Of a DNA stretch of 64,000 bases, positions 34,241 through 45,254 are shown piece after piece. Location: NCBI GenBank assembly GCA_023213315.1, contig JAKCPI010006261.1:1-64000 (forward strand), read 5' to 3'. The DNA comes from Euborellia annulipes. Taxonomy: Eukaryota > Arthropoda > Insecta > Dermaptera > Anisolabididae. The first letter of the stretch is position 1. Every line of letters starts with the position of its first letter. The notes under the pieces were generated by a model. The model ran no database searches. It had not been told where the DNA came from and saw only the letters and a list, made by a program, of their open reading frames with translations. The translations under genes were made by a program, and so were the position numbers.

Positions 34241-34900
34241 TTCTCTTACCTATGTATATATGTAATATATATATAGAGAGAAAGTATTGGATTCATGTCA
34301 AAAATTCGATGTCGAGATTTTGATGGATCTTCACGTTTTGAGGTCCCCTGAATCCAAAAAAGTGGTTTTCGCGACATGGTCTGTCTGTCTGTGTGTGTGT
34401 GTCTGTGTTCACTTTTAAGCATGAAGGAATTGAGCTATGAGGCTGAAATTTTATATTTAAGTTAAACACCCCCCGGGACCGGAAAAATAAGCTTTTAATC
34501 AAAATCGGCCAAGGTGTACTAGTACTTTACTGATGTACTTTTTCAGTTTTTTTCGATTTTCTCAAAATTCGCTCTAACGATTTTGATTAAAATTCAAAAA
34601 TCAATTATTTTTTAGATGCTCTTTCAAATGTATATTCTCGTTTTGCCCTCAAAATTGTTTGAAGCACACTTTACTCTTGTGCTTCATAGGAAAGATAGGA
34701 GAAATGGTTGCCATGGTAACAAAATATAAATATTTTCCCATACTTATAAATTTTACATCTGAATTCAAATATTTCCTACTGCCGGGAACTAAATACATGT
34801 AGACACAAAAAATCTGGTGTGACAAGCACAGTACACAACTTTCGATTACCGAAGGTAAGAGAAAGTTGTGTGCTGTGCGCCAGTCACACCAGATTTTTTT
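34237..34900 (-). mobile_element. Family A element, best complete copy
   Basis: On the minus strand: hairpin end (34806-34900; TCTGGTGTGAC arms, GGTAAGAGAAAGTTGTG core), X-box-like GTTACCATGGCAAC at 34707-34720, GTACATCAGTAAAGTACTAG, GACAGACAGACC, GACCTCAAAACGTGAAGAT, and a small terminal hairpin built from ACTTTCTC and GAGAAAGT. 664 bp, no coding frame, no clear target duplication. Confidence 0.75.
34806..34900. repeat. Family A terminal hairpin, 95 bp
   Basis: AAAAAATCTGGTGTGAC pairs with GTCACACCAGATTTTTT, and CACAACTTTC with GAAAGTTGTG, around a CCGAAGG tip. Confidence 0.85.
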
Positions 34901-35075
34901 ATGAAATATGACCTAAAAAAAATTTATATTTAATGTTACTTGCACAATTGACAAGAAAAATTAGGCCTATATAGCTTATAAACCAATGTAAGCAAAAAAC
35001 TTTATTGTTGATTTTCTCAAAAGTCTATGTTTGGTCTTTGACACACCATTGCATAACAGGGTCCATATATAACAT

Positions 35076-36050
35076 AAAAAAATTTTTTTTGTGAGAAAAT
35101 AAAACTAGTTCATCTCCTATTAGACTCCTCTTCTAGATTTAAACCTGAAGAAGTGGTGTGTGAAGTGATGCCTTGACTAGCCTCGTCGTTTCGTGTCAAG
35201 TCCCCCTAATAAATAAGCTAAATATCGCACTAGCAGGCGGGCTAATGTGAGTTTAAACAGGCGTTTAGCCGGCGGCGCACGCGAGCCCGCCGAAGCACGA
35301 GAGCTCCGCACGAGCATCCTTAGGGCTTACGTAGCAAAACAGGACAGCCACTCGGTTAACGGGCCAATTCGACAATCTTTTATCATTTTTGAAACAATTC
35401 CAAAATTTTTTGATATAATTTAAATCTGAATCCAAAAATAAAACTCAAATACACTTGCTACCTTAGTGGGAAATACAATTTTTGCTTTTAATATTCATTT
35501 CCTTTTAATATCTAAATACCAATGGATCACTTTCAGCCTGAGAGATTAAATTTATTTAAATTAGATTGACTAATTATTTAAGATAAATAATGAATAATAA
35601 TTATAGACAAATTTATTGTACAGTAGGCTCTACAAGTGCCTAATTTGATCGAGAGGGGAGCCGTGTGCTTAGGTAACTAAAATGCTTAGTCGTCGGATGT
35701 ATTGTCTTAAAAGAGACTACAGTTGCATTCAAATTTATTTTAAAAATATTTATTAATAATAAATATTTTCATCAGATACTTGTGACGGAGATTTTACTTA
35801 TAATATATCTAAATGATCTCTTATGCTATATCTGCAGAATAAATTACAATATTTCAGAAACAAAAGGTGTTAGAAAATAAAAGAAAACTTTCCCACTAAT
35901 TGTAATCCTCAATGACAAATATTTGCTTCATATTTAAACTTCTAATAAATTCTGACTTCTGCATGAGTCCCATTTCACTAATTAATTAAATTGAATGTAA
36001 TCTAGCAATTTCTGAACTACTATGGCATTAAGTATACCTTTAAAGAAGTA
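35076..36050. other. Spacer with GC-rich patch and family M repeat
   Basis: 35240-35340 is a GC-rich patch (CCGGCGGCGCACGCGAG). 35625-35770 shares TTAGGTAACTAAAATGCTTA and GTCTTAAAAG with 62040-62190 (family M). No gene. Confidence 0.45.
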
Positions 36051-36051
36051 T

Positions 36052-36900
36052 AAAAATCTGGTATGGCTAGTCGCACATCACACTTTCTCTCACAATAGAT
36101 AATTGAAAGTTATGTTCTATGCTGTCACACCAGATTTTTTTGTATCGACATATATATAGTTTCCGGCAGTTTATTATTATTCAAGAAGTAAAAATAATAA
36201 ATGCAGAAAGTTTTTTTTTTCTTTTTGAATGGGTGCGTAAGGTCCGAAGACCTATAATGACCAGTGGTCACATGCAGCCAGAAAGAATATAGTTAAAAAA
36301 AAGAAGGAAAAAAGAGGAACTCAACTGCGGGAACTGAGAAGATGCCTGTTGAGATTAGACTTGAAAGTCTGAAGATTGTAATTTTTGGGGAAGATAGACG
36401 CAGGAAGCTTGTTCCAATCACGGGAGATCAAGGGGACAAAGGAAGATTGGAATTGACTAGTTCTGTTAGTCGTGATCTGAACAGCATAGGGTTGCTGGGA
36501 CGTTGCCTCCCTTGTGTCCGTGTATATGTTGCATTGGGTGGGATAATTGATTTTAATTCGGCCGAGCATTGACCATGATAGTACCTATAGAAAGAGAGAG
36601 AGTGCAGACACGCTTCTTCTATGATCTAGTGACTGTAGGGATTATGTTAATTTCTTCTATCTTTTCTATGAAGTACAAACAATTTTGAGAGCAAAATGGG
36701 AATAGACTATATAGAATATTTTAAAGAGCATCTAAAAAATAATTGATTTATGAATTTGCAATCAAAATCGTTAGAGCCAAGTTGGAGAAAATCAAAAATA
36801 GTTGAAAAAGTACATCAATAAAGTAGGCTACTCTTTGCCCGATTTTATTAAAATTTGAGTGCATCCAAGGGGGATTATGACACCTACTTTACTTGAATAT
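36052..36900 (+). mobile_element. Family A element split by a LINE fragment
   Basis: Hairpin 36052-36141 (TCTGGTATGGC, TCACACCAGA) and body from about 36645 (TTTTAAAGAGCATCTAAAAA). The LINE tail at 36180-36590 lies between. Confidence 0.65.
36180..36590 (-). mobile_element. 3' end of a non-LTR retrotransposon (reverse transcriptase ORF tail)
   Basis: Minus-strand residues encoded at 36321-36569 end in the signature of LINE ORF2 C-termini: FVPLISRDWNKLP, then a TFKSNLNRHL-like helix. This fits the CR1/Jockey/Daphne type as I know it. The upstream RT palm motifs are absent, so the copy is 5'-truncated. The remainder of the segment is the 3' UTR (lower coordinates). It sits inside a family A element, splitting the hairpin end (36052-36141) from its body (36645-36900). 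Confidence 0.7.
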
Positions 36901-37770
36901 TCTCTACTAATATTTTATTTAAATAATGTTCACTTTTCGTTCAGAGGTTCTACTATTAAAAAAATATAAAGGTGATATATATATATATATATATATAAAA
37001 TACCAGAAAAAAAAACATATTGGAGAAAAAATTGGATAAACTAATCGGAGTGAAAACAATGTCGCAGAAGAAGATGATTAAAATTATTAGACTATATAAA
37101 ATAAATACACACACAGATAAACGTATATAACATTTACATACTCGAAATTTTTATTTTTTGAGATAAACTTTCCTTTCGTTCTATTGATATTTTATACCAA
37201 AATGTGTGAAAGTAAAAATAACATAGATGTTATTGTTGATAAATTATTTAGATGTATGTATATATAACGTTTTTTTTTTCTAACGGTAAATTACTTATTA
37301 GAAAAAAATAGAGGTGTGGTCTCTACGACCTTCTTGTATATAAATTATCATAGTAAAGTAGCGCCTCTTCATGGCTCGCTTATTTTTTTGAAATAATTTT
37401 AAGCTAATTAGACGGATAAAAGAAAACTTTCCAATATATACATATAAATGGTTATAAATTAAATTAGATAAAAAAAACTTAATTATAAATCATGTTATAA
37501 TTAACATTCTTTAGTATAAAAACTTACTATAAATAAAAAAAAAATATGTAGGTCCAACAATCTTGTTTTTTCTTTTTTATTTGAAAATTATTATGGTGGA
37601 GATATAAAAAAGGTCATTTATTATTATTTAATTCCATCCGGAGCTTAAAAACTGAGATCAATATTTTATTTTCGCGCTTAATTTTAGCGACATAAATATT
37701 TTGGAATAGAAGATTATTTATTATTTCTCATGTTAAAAAATTGAGTGCTGTGCGACGAATCACACCATAT
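36901..37770. other. AT-rich spacer
   Basis: Contains a (TA)n run near 36977-36999. A partial family A arm ends near 37770. No gene. Confidence 0.5.
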
Positions 37771-37804
37771 TACCCCCCGAGAAACTCCTCTGGATCCGCT
37801 CTTG
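37771..37804 (-). mobile_element. Half hAT MITE
   Basis: CTCCTCTGGATCCGCTCTTG is the complement of the left end of 24790-24880. Confidence 0.5.
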
Positions 37805-37867
37805 TCTTCAACTGTGCAAATATCAAATTTTATCAGTGCCCGAACACCCTAAATTTAAATTTCCACC

Positions 37868-38090
37868 AGAGTTATAGCCATGCTGAGTATATGGAGGTCC
37901 GAATTCCCCGATCCTGAGTTCGATTCCCGGGGGCCTTGGCCCACCAACAAATAAACACACTAACAAATTTGTTAATCGTGTGGAATGTCCCCTGGTAGTC
38001 ATTGGTACTATGTATTTAAATATTTATATAAATAAATTCAACCCCTAAATAGCCTCTGCAGCAGAAAAGGGTTTTAAAAAAATTGTTAAA
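37868..38090 (+). mobile_element. SINE-like family E
   Basis: Box-B-like GAGTTCGATTCCCGG, then GTGTGGAATGTCCCCTGGTA and a CATTGGTACTATGTATTTAA tail shared with 42748-42915. The promoter-like head suggests tRNA origin. Confidence 0.5.
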
Positions 38091-38211
38091 TATATCTATG
38101 ACTTGCAATGTATTCATTGAATATTAATATCTTATTCAAATACAGTATAGATCTTGAAAATAATTTAATTATCAAAAAAATAAATAAATAAAAAAAAATA
38201 TAAAAATGTAT

Positions 38212-38400
38212 AGCCCGTGAACCGTGACTCAGAACTTACATTAGGTTCTCGTGTCTGAGATCCCGGGTTTGCTTCCCGTCCCAAGTGAGAAAAATTTATT
38301 TCAATTGAATTGGCTACTAATCATTTGAAATAAATACGGATAAGGTCTAAATGGCCTTACATGCTGAAAAAGACCCTAAACAAAAAGAAATAATAATAAA
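38212..38400 (+). mobile_element. SINE-like family F, best copy
   Basis: Head CCGTGACTCAGAAC, box-B-like CGGGTTTGCTTCCCGTCC, then GAGAAAAATTTATTTCAATT, GGTCTAAATGGCCTTACATG, GAAAAAGACCC and an A-rich tail. Confidence 0.55.
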
Positions 38401-39160
38401 AATTTGTAGAGAGGAATATATTGTTTCTATGTTAGAAATTATAAAAAAATAATTTATATTCTTTCAAGTTTTGGGAGGTGAATGAATAATCGGCCAGATC
38501 ACCTTCCAGCCTCGCCGAAAAGATTTTCTGACTTCGTCCCTGATTCGAACATTAGAAACACATTATATTTTAATTTAGATTATTTTGAAAATTAAAAACT
38601 CATCTTTTTAATTATTTGGAAATAATTAAAAGAATTTCTTTTTTTTTTTCTTTTAAGTGAAAAATTGGTTAGAAAATGCTGCATCTATTAAATCAGTTTT
38701 GATCAGATATGTCTGCTTGGCTCAAATCGATTCGTCTTAATCTCTAGTATTAGATAGGCATTGTATGCCAAGCATAACATTATGTAAATCTAACGACAAG
38801 TTTTTTGTGCATGCCGATCGATAAGAGCACATAACACCTTGATTCAGTCAATTTATGCATTATTCATCAAAGCGACCAGCTACCAATATTTGGAGTTTTT
38901 TTTTTCTTTGCTACAGCGCCATAAGACGCCTTCATTTACAGGTCAATCACAAATTAGCCTCAAAGATGACAGGATGAAGAGTCTGTTTTTTGAATATTAT
39001 TTTAATGGATGAGTACGAACGTTATAATTTACATGTGTTAGTGGACCCGAGGATGTTATAATAGCGAAATTAATCATCCAGAGCTTAATAAATAATAAAA
39101 CTTAGTTAATTCCTTTAACAGATTAATAATTTTATTTAATAAAAATTTATAATTAAATAA
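38401..39160. other. Spacer, apparently single copy
   Basis: No repeat family or open frame recognised. Confidence 0.45.
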
Positions 39161-39161
39161 A

Positions 39162-39460
39162 TTAAATAAAAAGCAAACGCGTGGGGTCGTAGGGCCCTGG
39201 GCAGGAACGAAGTTCCTCACGCCTTTTCTTCAACACAGAATATAATTTAATATGAATATTATTTAAATAGACGATAAGCTCGCCTTCGGCGGGCTTTCCG
39301 TCTAGCCAGCTGGCTGCGCCCGATGGAACCTTGCTCGCCTTCGGCGCAGATAGAAGGAAATAAAGAGAAGGAAAAGGTGGGCGTGGCCTCGCCAAGACTT
39401 CGGCTAATCTCACCTTCCTCCGCCTTCGTTCGGGCGCTAGTAACGCATTTTTGTTAGGAA
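39162..39460. mobile_element. GC-rich Helitron-like fragment
   Basis: CTCGCCTTCGGCGGGC followed by TTTCCGTCTAGCC, and GCGCTAGTAACGC near 39432, resemble the hairpin and CTAG ends of the Helitron-like family in rearranged form. Confidence 0.35.
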
Positions 39461-39787
39461 AGGGTTTTTGTTACGTTACATTTTCTCCAAATTCACCTTG
39501 CCTAAGCCGCGTTAAAGAACTTGGTTCCAATAAAAATAAAAAATAAATTTTTAAAGCACCCCTGGAAAGATCAGGGATTTAGAAAATTTTTTTTATTATT
39601 TTAAAATTATTTGAATTATTTGAAAATTTTTGAGACACAGTATAAATGAAAGAGAAAATAATATTGACCTCTAGTCCTGTAATTTTAAATTTAATTAAAT
39701 TATTTTTGCAATAGGATCCAATGCCAATCAATGCGCTTTATTTGCACTAATTTTTTTTTAAATTTATATTTATTTATTATTATTATT

Positions 39788-40006
39788 TTTTTTAAACACT
39801 TTTTTCTCACTCACACTCACATTCACACACATCTTTTCGGCAACTTTGACCATATAAGACTTTAAACGATACTCGTATTTAATAATAGGTTATATATATT
39901 GGTATCCAAATGGCTAAAATAAAATCCTTGGATTGCCTGGGATCTGAACTCGCGGCCCTTGGTATAGAAGGCCAGCACGCTAGCAAATACACCAAGCCCG
40001 AGAGCT
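39788..40006 (-). mobile_element. tRNA-derived SINE, family D
   Basis: CACTCACACTCACATT tail, TTGGTATCCAAATGGC palindrome and tRNA-like head GGGATCTGAACTCGCGG in reverse. Confidence 0.65.
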
Positions 40007-40108
40007 AAATTTATATTGATAATACTCTATCAATTTTTAGTCAATTGTTAGGACTATTTGATCTATTATTATTTACAATTTTTATATTGATATCGATGGA
40101 TAACGCCA

Positions 40109-40208
40109 GCGGGCCTTGGTTTAGTTGCTAGCGTGCTGGCCTTCTATACCAAGGGTCGCGAGTTCGGATCCCAGGCAGTTCGATGATTTATTTGGTTACC
40201 AAATGATG
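40109..40208 (+). mobile_element. tRNA-derived SINE head, family D, truncated
   Basis: Box A TGGTTTAGTTGCTAGCG and box B GAGTTCGGATCCCAGGC are intact; the body stops after TTTGGTTACCAAAT. Confidence 0.65.
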
Positions 40209-40492
40209 AATAGATTTTTAATTTTTGTAAAAAATTGAAGTAAATTAAGAATTATGTATTCTTAGTGATGAATTTATCAGCTCATTTCTTATCTAATTTG
40301 ATTTATGTTCATGATTAATAACAATAATAATACCGAAAAATTCTTGCTATCCACACCCATGAAAAGTCAATTAATATTCTATCAGGGCAATTAGTTCACT
40401 ACCCAGGAAAGAACAATGGATTCGGGTAATCTTAAGGACGGTTTTTCTAGATTTTTAATTTAGATGTGAGTCGGACGATCGGATAAGAACCA

Positions 40493-40759
40493 ATGTGGAG
40501 AATTTTGTACGAGAGTGAAGGGGAAATGGAGGGGGGGCTATTTTTGTGTGCAAATGCCACTATTTATGGCTGTGTTAACCAGCAGCGGGTGTCCAGAGAT
40601 AGGCTACCTGAATTAAATAGGCTGCTCTGGTATCAACACATCAATCGTTATAGGCGTAGGAAATCATTTGGAGGGGGGAAGGGGCAACTCTTTTGCATCA
40701 ACATGACCCTCCTCCTTGACCTCATCTCTTCCTGTCTAAAGAAATCTAGCAGGCTATGA
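40493..40759 (+). CDS. Hypothetical 88-residue ORF, weak
   Basis: An ATG-to-stop frame in a locally GC-richer block with mixed composition (MWRILYESEGEMEGG at the start, a basic INRYRRRKSFGGGKG stretch in the middle). It shows no clear splice sites, promoter or domain, and it may be fortuitous. It is listed only because it is less AT-biased than the chance frames elsewhere. Confidence 0.15.
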   Translation: MWRILYESEGEMEGGLFLCANATIYGCVNQQRVSRDRLPELNRLLWYQHINRYRRRKSFGGGKGQLFCINMTLLLDLISSCLKKSSRL

Positions 40760-42747
40760 TGTTTTTAATCAAAATAACACATAATAATTAACATCTATAT
40801 AAGAAATTTAAAATATGACAAATTATAGAAAAATGTCATTGTAAGCAACATTGTACTCTAGAACTAGGTGCCTTTCATGATCGCATTGACGATTGCCTCC
40901 AAGATCTCTTTCTATACCTTTGTCGATTATATTTATCTCGTGAGGACAATATTCAATAAAGTCTATAAATTACCGATTTAAAGGCATCTCCCACCCTTTA
41001 TAAATATTTCATTTCCCTTAATTTTTTACACATAACATAAACTAATTATTTTATTATATCTTTACAATGATAAATTATAAAGAACGTTTAATTAAAAAGA
41101 ATAAAATGTAACTGTTTTATGCTAATAGAATTTAGAAATTATTTCAAATTAAAATGAATTTCTAATTGAAAAAATATGCAAAATTTTATACTAGGTTTTT
41201 TTTAAACCAATACTATTTAAGAAATGTTGTAGACCAAATTTATAGAAACTTGGTTCATTGACTGTTTTAAAAATGCTGGGCATATAAAATATTGTTGTAA
41301 GATTAGTTAATGACCACAATAATTTGATTCCTTAGATAGACTTGAGATCAAGAATCTTATACCATATTTTAATGATTATCATCTCATCAAATGAGATAAT
41401 AAATTAAATTTAAATCTCTCTCGCCGATTTATCGTTGACAATTACATCCGCCCAGTTCGTTAGTCCTTGAATTACAACCTTATAGAGGAAACCGAAAAGA
41501 GAATAAAAAAAAAAAATACAATAATTCCTGAGAGATAAGGTCCACAGGCAGACAAGAGAGACAGACAGACAGTCAAGCGCTATTTCGAGCTACAAGATAA
41601 GAGAGCTTACGATCGAAGGGGGCAATTACCCTCTGTGATGTATTCACTTCCGGTCAGCCGGCGGCGCCGTACCATCCATCATCGGTCACTTCCGGCCCTC
41701 TTACGGTACACTAAAGGGGAAGCGAACTCACGACCTTTCATTTCTTTTTTTTTTGGGAATTACGAATTTTATCATTTTGCATCTGAACATGTTTGTACTG
41801 AGAGCATCAAGCGTTAAATAATAATTTGTGTTTCTTATGAACAGTGACGACACTGTAGAGGGGTTGACCTAGAGCACCTAACCGCCCCCCTAATCATAGA
41901 TCAATTTTACAACAAGCATGTAAATTAAAATATTTTTTCCAAATATTAATAAAGTAATGGGGTTGGACCCCACCAAATATGATAAGCTGGCACCTTCACT
42001 ATGAATCAGTCATTGGAAAAGAATAAACTTTATTTCATATTTTTGTTTGAATAATAAACGCATCTTGAATTTATAATATGAATAACAATACCGTTGTGAT
42101 GTTGTTGTTGTTGTTGTTCTTACTCCTTTTCTAATTAGCCTATATAAATAAAACCACAAACCAGTAACTTTGGTCATGCAATGATCTTGGGGGAGTGAGA
42201 AACATAGTACTACTACTACTTACTCTTTTTCAAGTATTTACAGACTAATTCACAAAAAATTTTATATATTTTATTATCCTATCTCTGAAAATTTTGCAAA
42301 AAAAAATTTCGAAAGTAAGTTGAATGTAGTATTTTTTTTTCAATATAAGTATACTAACAATAAATTGTTTTATTAGTATAATACAAGAAATTCATATATA
42401 ATAATAATATTTATCTTGAGATAATAGGAATTGTTTTAAAACATTTTACTCATAAAAATTGTTATGTTATCTGAGATGTGAATAAGCTTAAATTTTTTTT
42501 ATTGTTTAATGGTTAAAATAATAGCGAAAAAATTAATTTGAATATTCAATAGTTAGGTTTTTTATTTTAATAGGTCATAAGTTTTGAAAATACTCTCTGG
42601 AATAAAGATAAGGGTGAATTTTAATGAAAAAAAAAAAAAAAAAAAAAAATATAGTAATATTGCATTAAAAAAAAGATAGGAATTTTATATTATTATCTTT
42701 TAATTATTCAGTCAGAGTTGAAAATTTAAAAAAGTTTTTCTAAGTTT
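40760..42747. other. Spacer with a CpG-rich patch
   Basis: Only the patch at 41640-41710 stands out, with a GTT microsatellite at about 42096-42118. No gene. Confidence 0.45.
41640..41710. promoter_or_regulatory. CpG-rich patch with two ETS-like sites
   Basis: CACTTCCGGT near 41648 and CACTTCCGGC near 41690 flank a CCGGCGGCGCCG core. ETS-type CTTCCGG sites are typical of housekeeping promoters, but no transcript start is identified. Confidence 0.25.
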
Positions 42748-42915
42748 GTAGTGGCCGGGTGGGCTTGGTAACTAAGTAGAGCAACAGTCAGTCACCACAA
42801 TCGTTGCGGTTAAGAGATGCCAGGCGCGACGAAATCTCGGGTGGGTGGCCCCAAGTGATATCAGCGTGTGGAACGTCCCTCGGTAGCCATCGGTATTATT
42901 ATTTAAATATATATA
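42748..42915 (+). mobile_element. SINE-like family E
   Basis: GTGGCCGGGTGGGCTTGGTA head, GCGTGTGGAACGTCCCTCGG and GTAGCCATCGGTATTATTAT end. Confidence 0.5.
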
Positions 42916-43430
42916 AATGAAATTTCTAATGAGAAGATGAATTAGAGATAAAGTTTCTAGTGGATAAATTAATTAAATTCAAATTAGTGATTTGGTTTTA
43001 GAATGTAATGAAAGTAATCTAGGTCGCTGATCTAAACAATCTTGTTAAAATTAAAAAAGTAAAAAATATTAAAGGGAAAGATTTTTTAGGCATATCTCTT
43101 AAAATTTCTTCTTTCACAGAGGAAAGAGGAACCGAATAAAAAATTTTCTAGTTAATTATGTCAACATTCGGCGTCCATATGACGCCTTAAGTAGTAGAGT
43201 TTTACCCATCCATCCTTGCTGGCTAATTACTGCAAACCAATCCCTTAAAAATGCAAGTATGAGTGTAAAATCAGCTGACAGTTATACTATTACAAAGATT
43301 AAATTTTCAATACCAAGGATAATAATTTTGACTACCTTGTTTATGGAAGATTTTTCTTTATCAAGTGTCAAGGACAAGTCGAGTGGTAGATGATTACATC
43401 CACCTGTGTCAAGCTGGGGCTGTATAGAGA
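42916..43430. other. AT-rich spacer
   Basis: Nothing recognised, except that AGCAG|GTAAGC at about 43442 is a good donor-like sequence at its right edge. Confidence 0.4.
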
Positions 43431-43437
43431 CCGAAAA

Positions 43438-43650
43438 GCAGGTAAGCGACTTCCGGGCGCCATGGAGGCGGCCATCATCCCCCTCAGACGATGCTACTCA
43501 ACTTCGCATGCGCAGACAGCCACACCCCGGGGGTCGTGACCAGATTCGCCCTTTCCATCCTGAGCGACCCTGATTGTATTAGCCAGTTGGGATTATCGAT
43601 CCCCGGGATCAACATGGAGGCATTCTTCACCAGGTGGACTTCTGGGTACA
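43438..43650. promoter_or_regulatory. GC/CpG-rich island with ETS- and NRF1-like motifs
   Basis: GACTTCCGGGCGCCATGGAG (ETS- and YY1-like) and TCGCATGCGCAG (NRF1-like, consensus GCGCATGCGC) occur within 70 bp, in a 200-bp block far richer in GC than its surroundings. A 64-residue plus-strand frame crosses it but resembles nothing I know. Confidence 0.3.
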
Positions 43651-43792
43651 TAAGATTGCCAATCACTCACTCTCTTTTTTTTTAGTTGTTGAGAAAAGTA
43701 GCAAAATTTTTAATTTTTCAGATTTTGGCAAAAAAATTCCCAAATACAATATTATTTCTCTTGATTAAGTACTCTACCAATCTAGTAAACAT

Positions 43793-43880
43793 ATATATAT
43801 TTGAAAATATTAGTACCAATGGCTACCGGGAGACGTTCAACACGCTGATCCCTCGTGGTCACCAACCCGACATTTCGCCT
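43793..43880 (-). mobile_element. SINE-like family E tail
   Basis: AGTACCAATGGCTACCGGGA then GACGTTCAACACGCTGAT, complement of the family E end; a related piece is at 50615-50680. Confidence 0.5.
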
Positions 43881-44680
43881 CGCTTGGCAACGATCTATTC
43901 TAAAAATAAAACTTAATAAAAATGCTAATATTTAGAAAATTGACGAATAAATAGCCTTAATTATAATCGAATTTTGAGATAAAAGAGCATAATGTTAATT
44001 TAATAACTTGCGATATTCATAGTTAGGTAAAATCAAAAAATACTGCTGCAATTTTGTTAACGAAAATTTATTCAAGCGCTCTTTAATTGATGCTTTACCG
44101 GTACAACCTCAAAAAAAATGTCATTGCTCTAGTTCTTATTGTTCTAAGATATTTTAGTATGGGCAGAGAGAGGAGGATTGACCAATTACAGTATTTATAA
44201 ACATTTTCTTTATATAGAGATCTTTCAAACAAAATTTGTTAGTATAAAATAATAATTTTACAGCCTATAAATGGCTTAATTTTTGCAAAAAAAAAAAAAA
44301 AAAAAAAAAAAATTCACACCCTTGGCCGAGAGGATAGAGGTGTTGGCAAATGTCAATATTGATAATCTTATAAAGATGCCATATAAAACTAAAAAAAAAT
44401 CTCTTTAAGACCATAGTTAAGAAAATTTATACAAAATATATCTGAAACTGGAGAAGAATAAAATTTCAAGAATTTAAAGTTCTGTTCCTTCAAAGCCGAC
44501 TGCAATAATCAAAATTTGAATTATTAATAATTTAGTGTAGAGCTCTTTATTCCTTGCTCTTGCTCTCAACACTCCAAAGATCTGTGTTTTTTTTTTTTTA
44601 ACTAAACATATTGATACATTTTGGTAAACCATTCAGCAAAAATGAAAAATTTTTATCAACACATAAAAAAATTTGATTCA
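43881..44680. other. AT-rich spacer
   Basis: An A24-class run near 44290. No gene. Confidence 0.5.
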
Positions 44681-44887
44681 GCTCAGGGGCCCACATCTTG
44701 TGGGTACGGGGATGGCGACCACGAGCTACCCTAGCTGGGACTGGCAGTACTTCTGTTTTTTTTTTTGCATGTCGGTCTCTTTCCTTCTATATTTTCAACA
44801 GGCGTCAGACCGTGTGACGGGTCGGCCTGTTCTATTTCTTCCCAGTCGCAAAAATCCATTCCCGCCTTAATCCCGCGGTTTAAGAAG
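44681..44887 (+). repeat. Family G repeat, copy 2
   Basis: CCCACATCTTGTGGGTACGG, CAGGCGTCAGACCGTGTGAC and CCCAGTCGCAAAAATCCATT in the same order as 18168-18392. Confidence 0.6.
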
Positions 44888-44893
44888 ATCAAT

Positions 44894-44975
44894 TTTTTTT
44901 TTTAACGCTCACACTTTTTTCACATTCACACACACATACACACAGTCTTTTCGGCAACTTTTTCATGTATGTATT
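44894..44975 (-). mobile_element. SINE family D tail fragment
   Basis: AACGCTCACACTTTTTTCAC and CAGTCTTTTCGGCAACTTTT are the inverted 3' end of family D, facing the complete copy at 45014. Confidence 0.6.
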
Positions 44976-45013
44976 TTTGTAAAATGTTATTTATATAATC
45001 AAATCTTTGTAAA

Positions 45014-45254
45014 GGCTCTCGGGCTTGGCGTAGTTGGTAGCGCACCTGCCTTGTATACCAAGGGTCGAGAGTTCAGGTCCCAGGCAGTCCGATGATTTTA
45101 TTTAAGCCATTTGGATACCAAGTGGCTTAAATAAGAATGCCTGGACCCCAATATATATATTTTCATAATAACGGTTATCGTATATGGCCTAAGTTGCCGA
45201 AAAGACTGTGTGTGTGTGTGTTTATGGGAAAAACGTGAGTGTTAAAAAAAAAAA
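45014..45254 (+). mobile_element. tRNA-derived SINE, family D, full length
   Basis: Box A TTGGCGTAGTTGGTAGCG, box B GAGTTCAGGTCCC, then TTTAAGCCATTTGGATACC, GCCGAAAAGACTGTGTG and a poly(A) tail. Confidence 0.75.

Noticed and set aside
34806..34900. microRNA precursor or rho-independent terminator
   Set aside because: The hairpin recurs as the end of a dispersed element in many loci, and bacterial terminators do not apply. A transposon terminus explains it better.
35130..35220. Additional hammerhead candidate (CTGAAGAAGTGG)
   Set aside because: No GAAA box follows at a suitable distance on the same strand.
45014..45090. tRNA gene
   Set aside because: Box A and box B are present but the head is repeated about ten times with a common non-tRNA body and A tail, and the cloverleaf is poor. 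It is a SINE.
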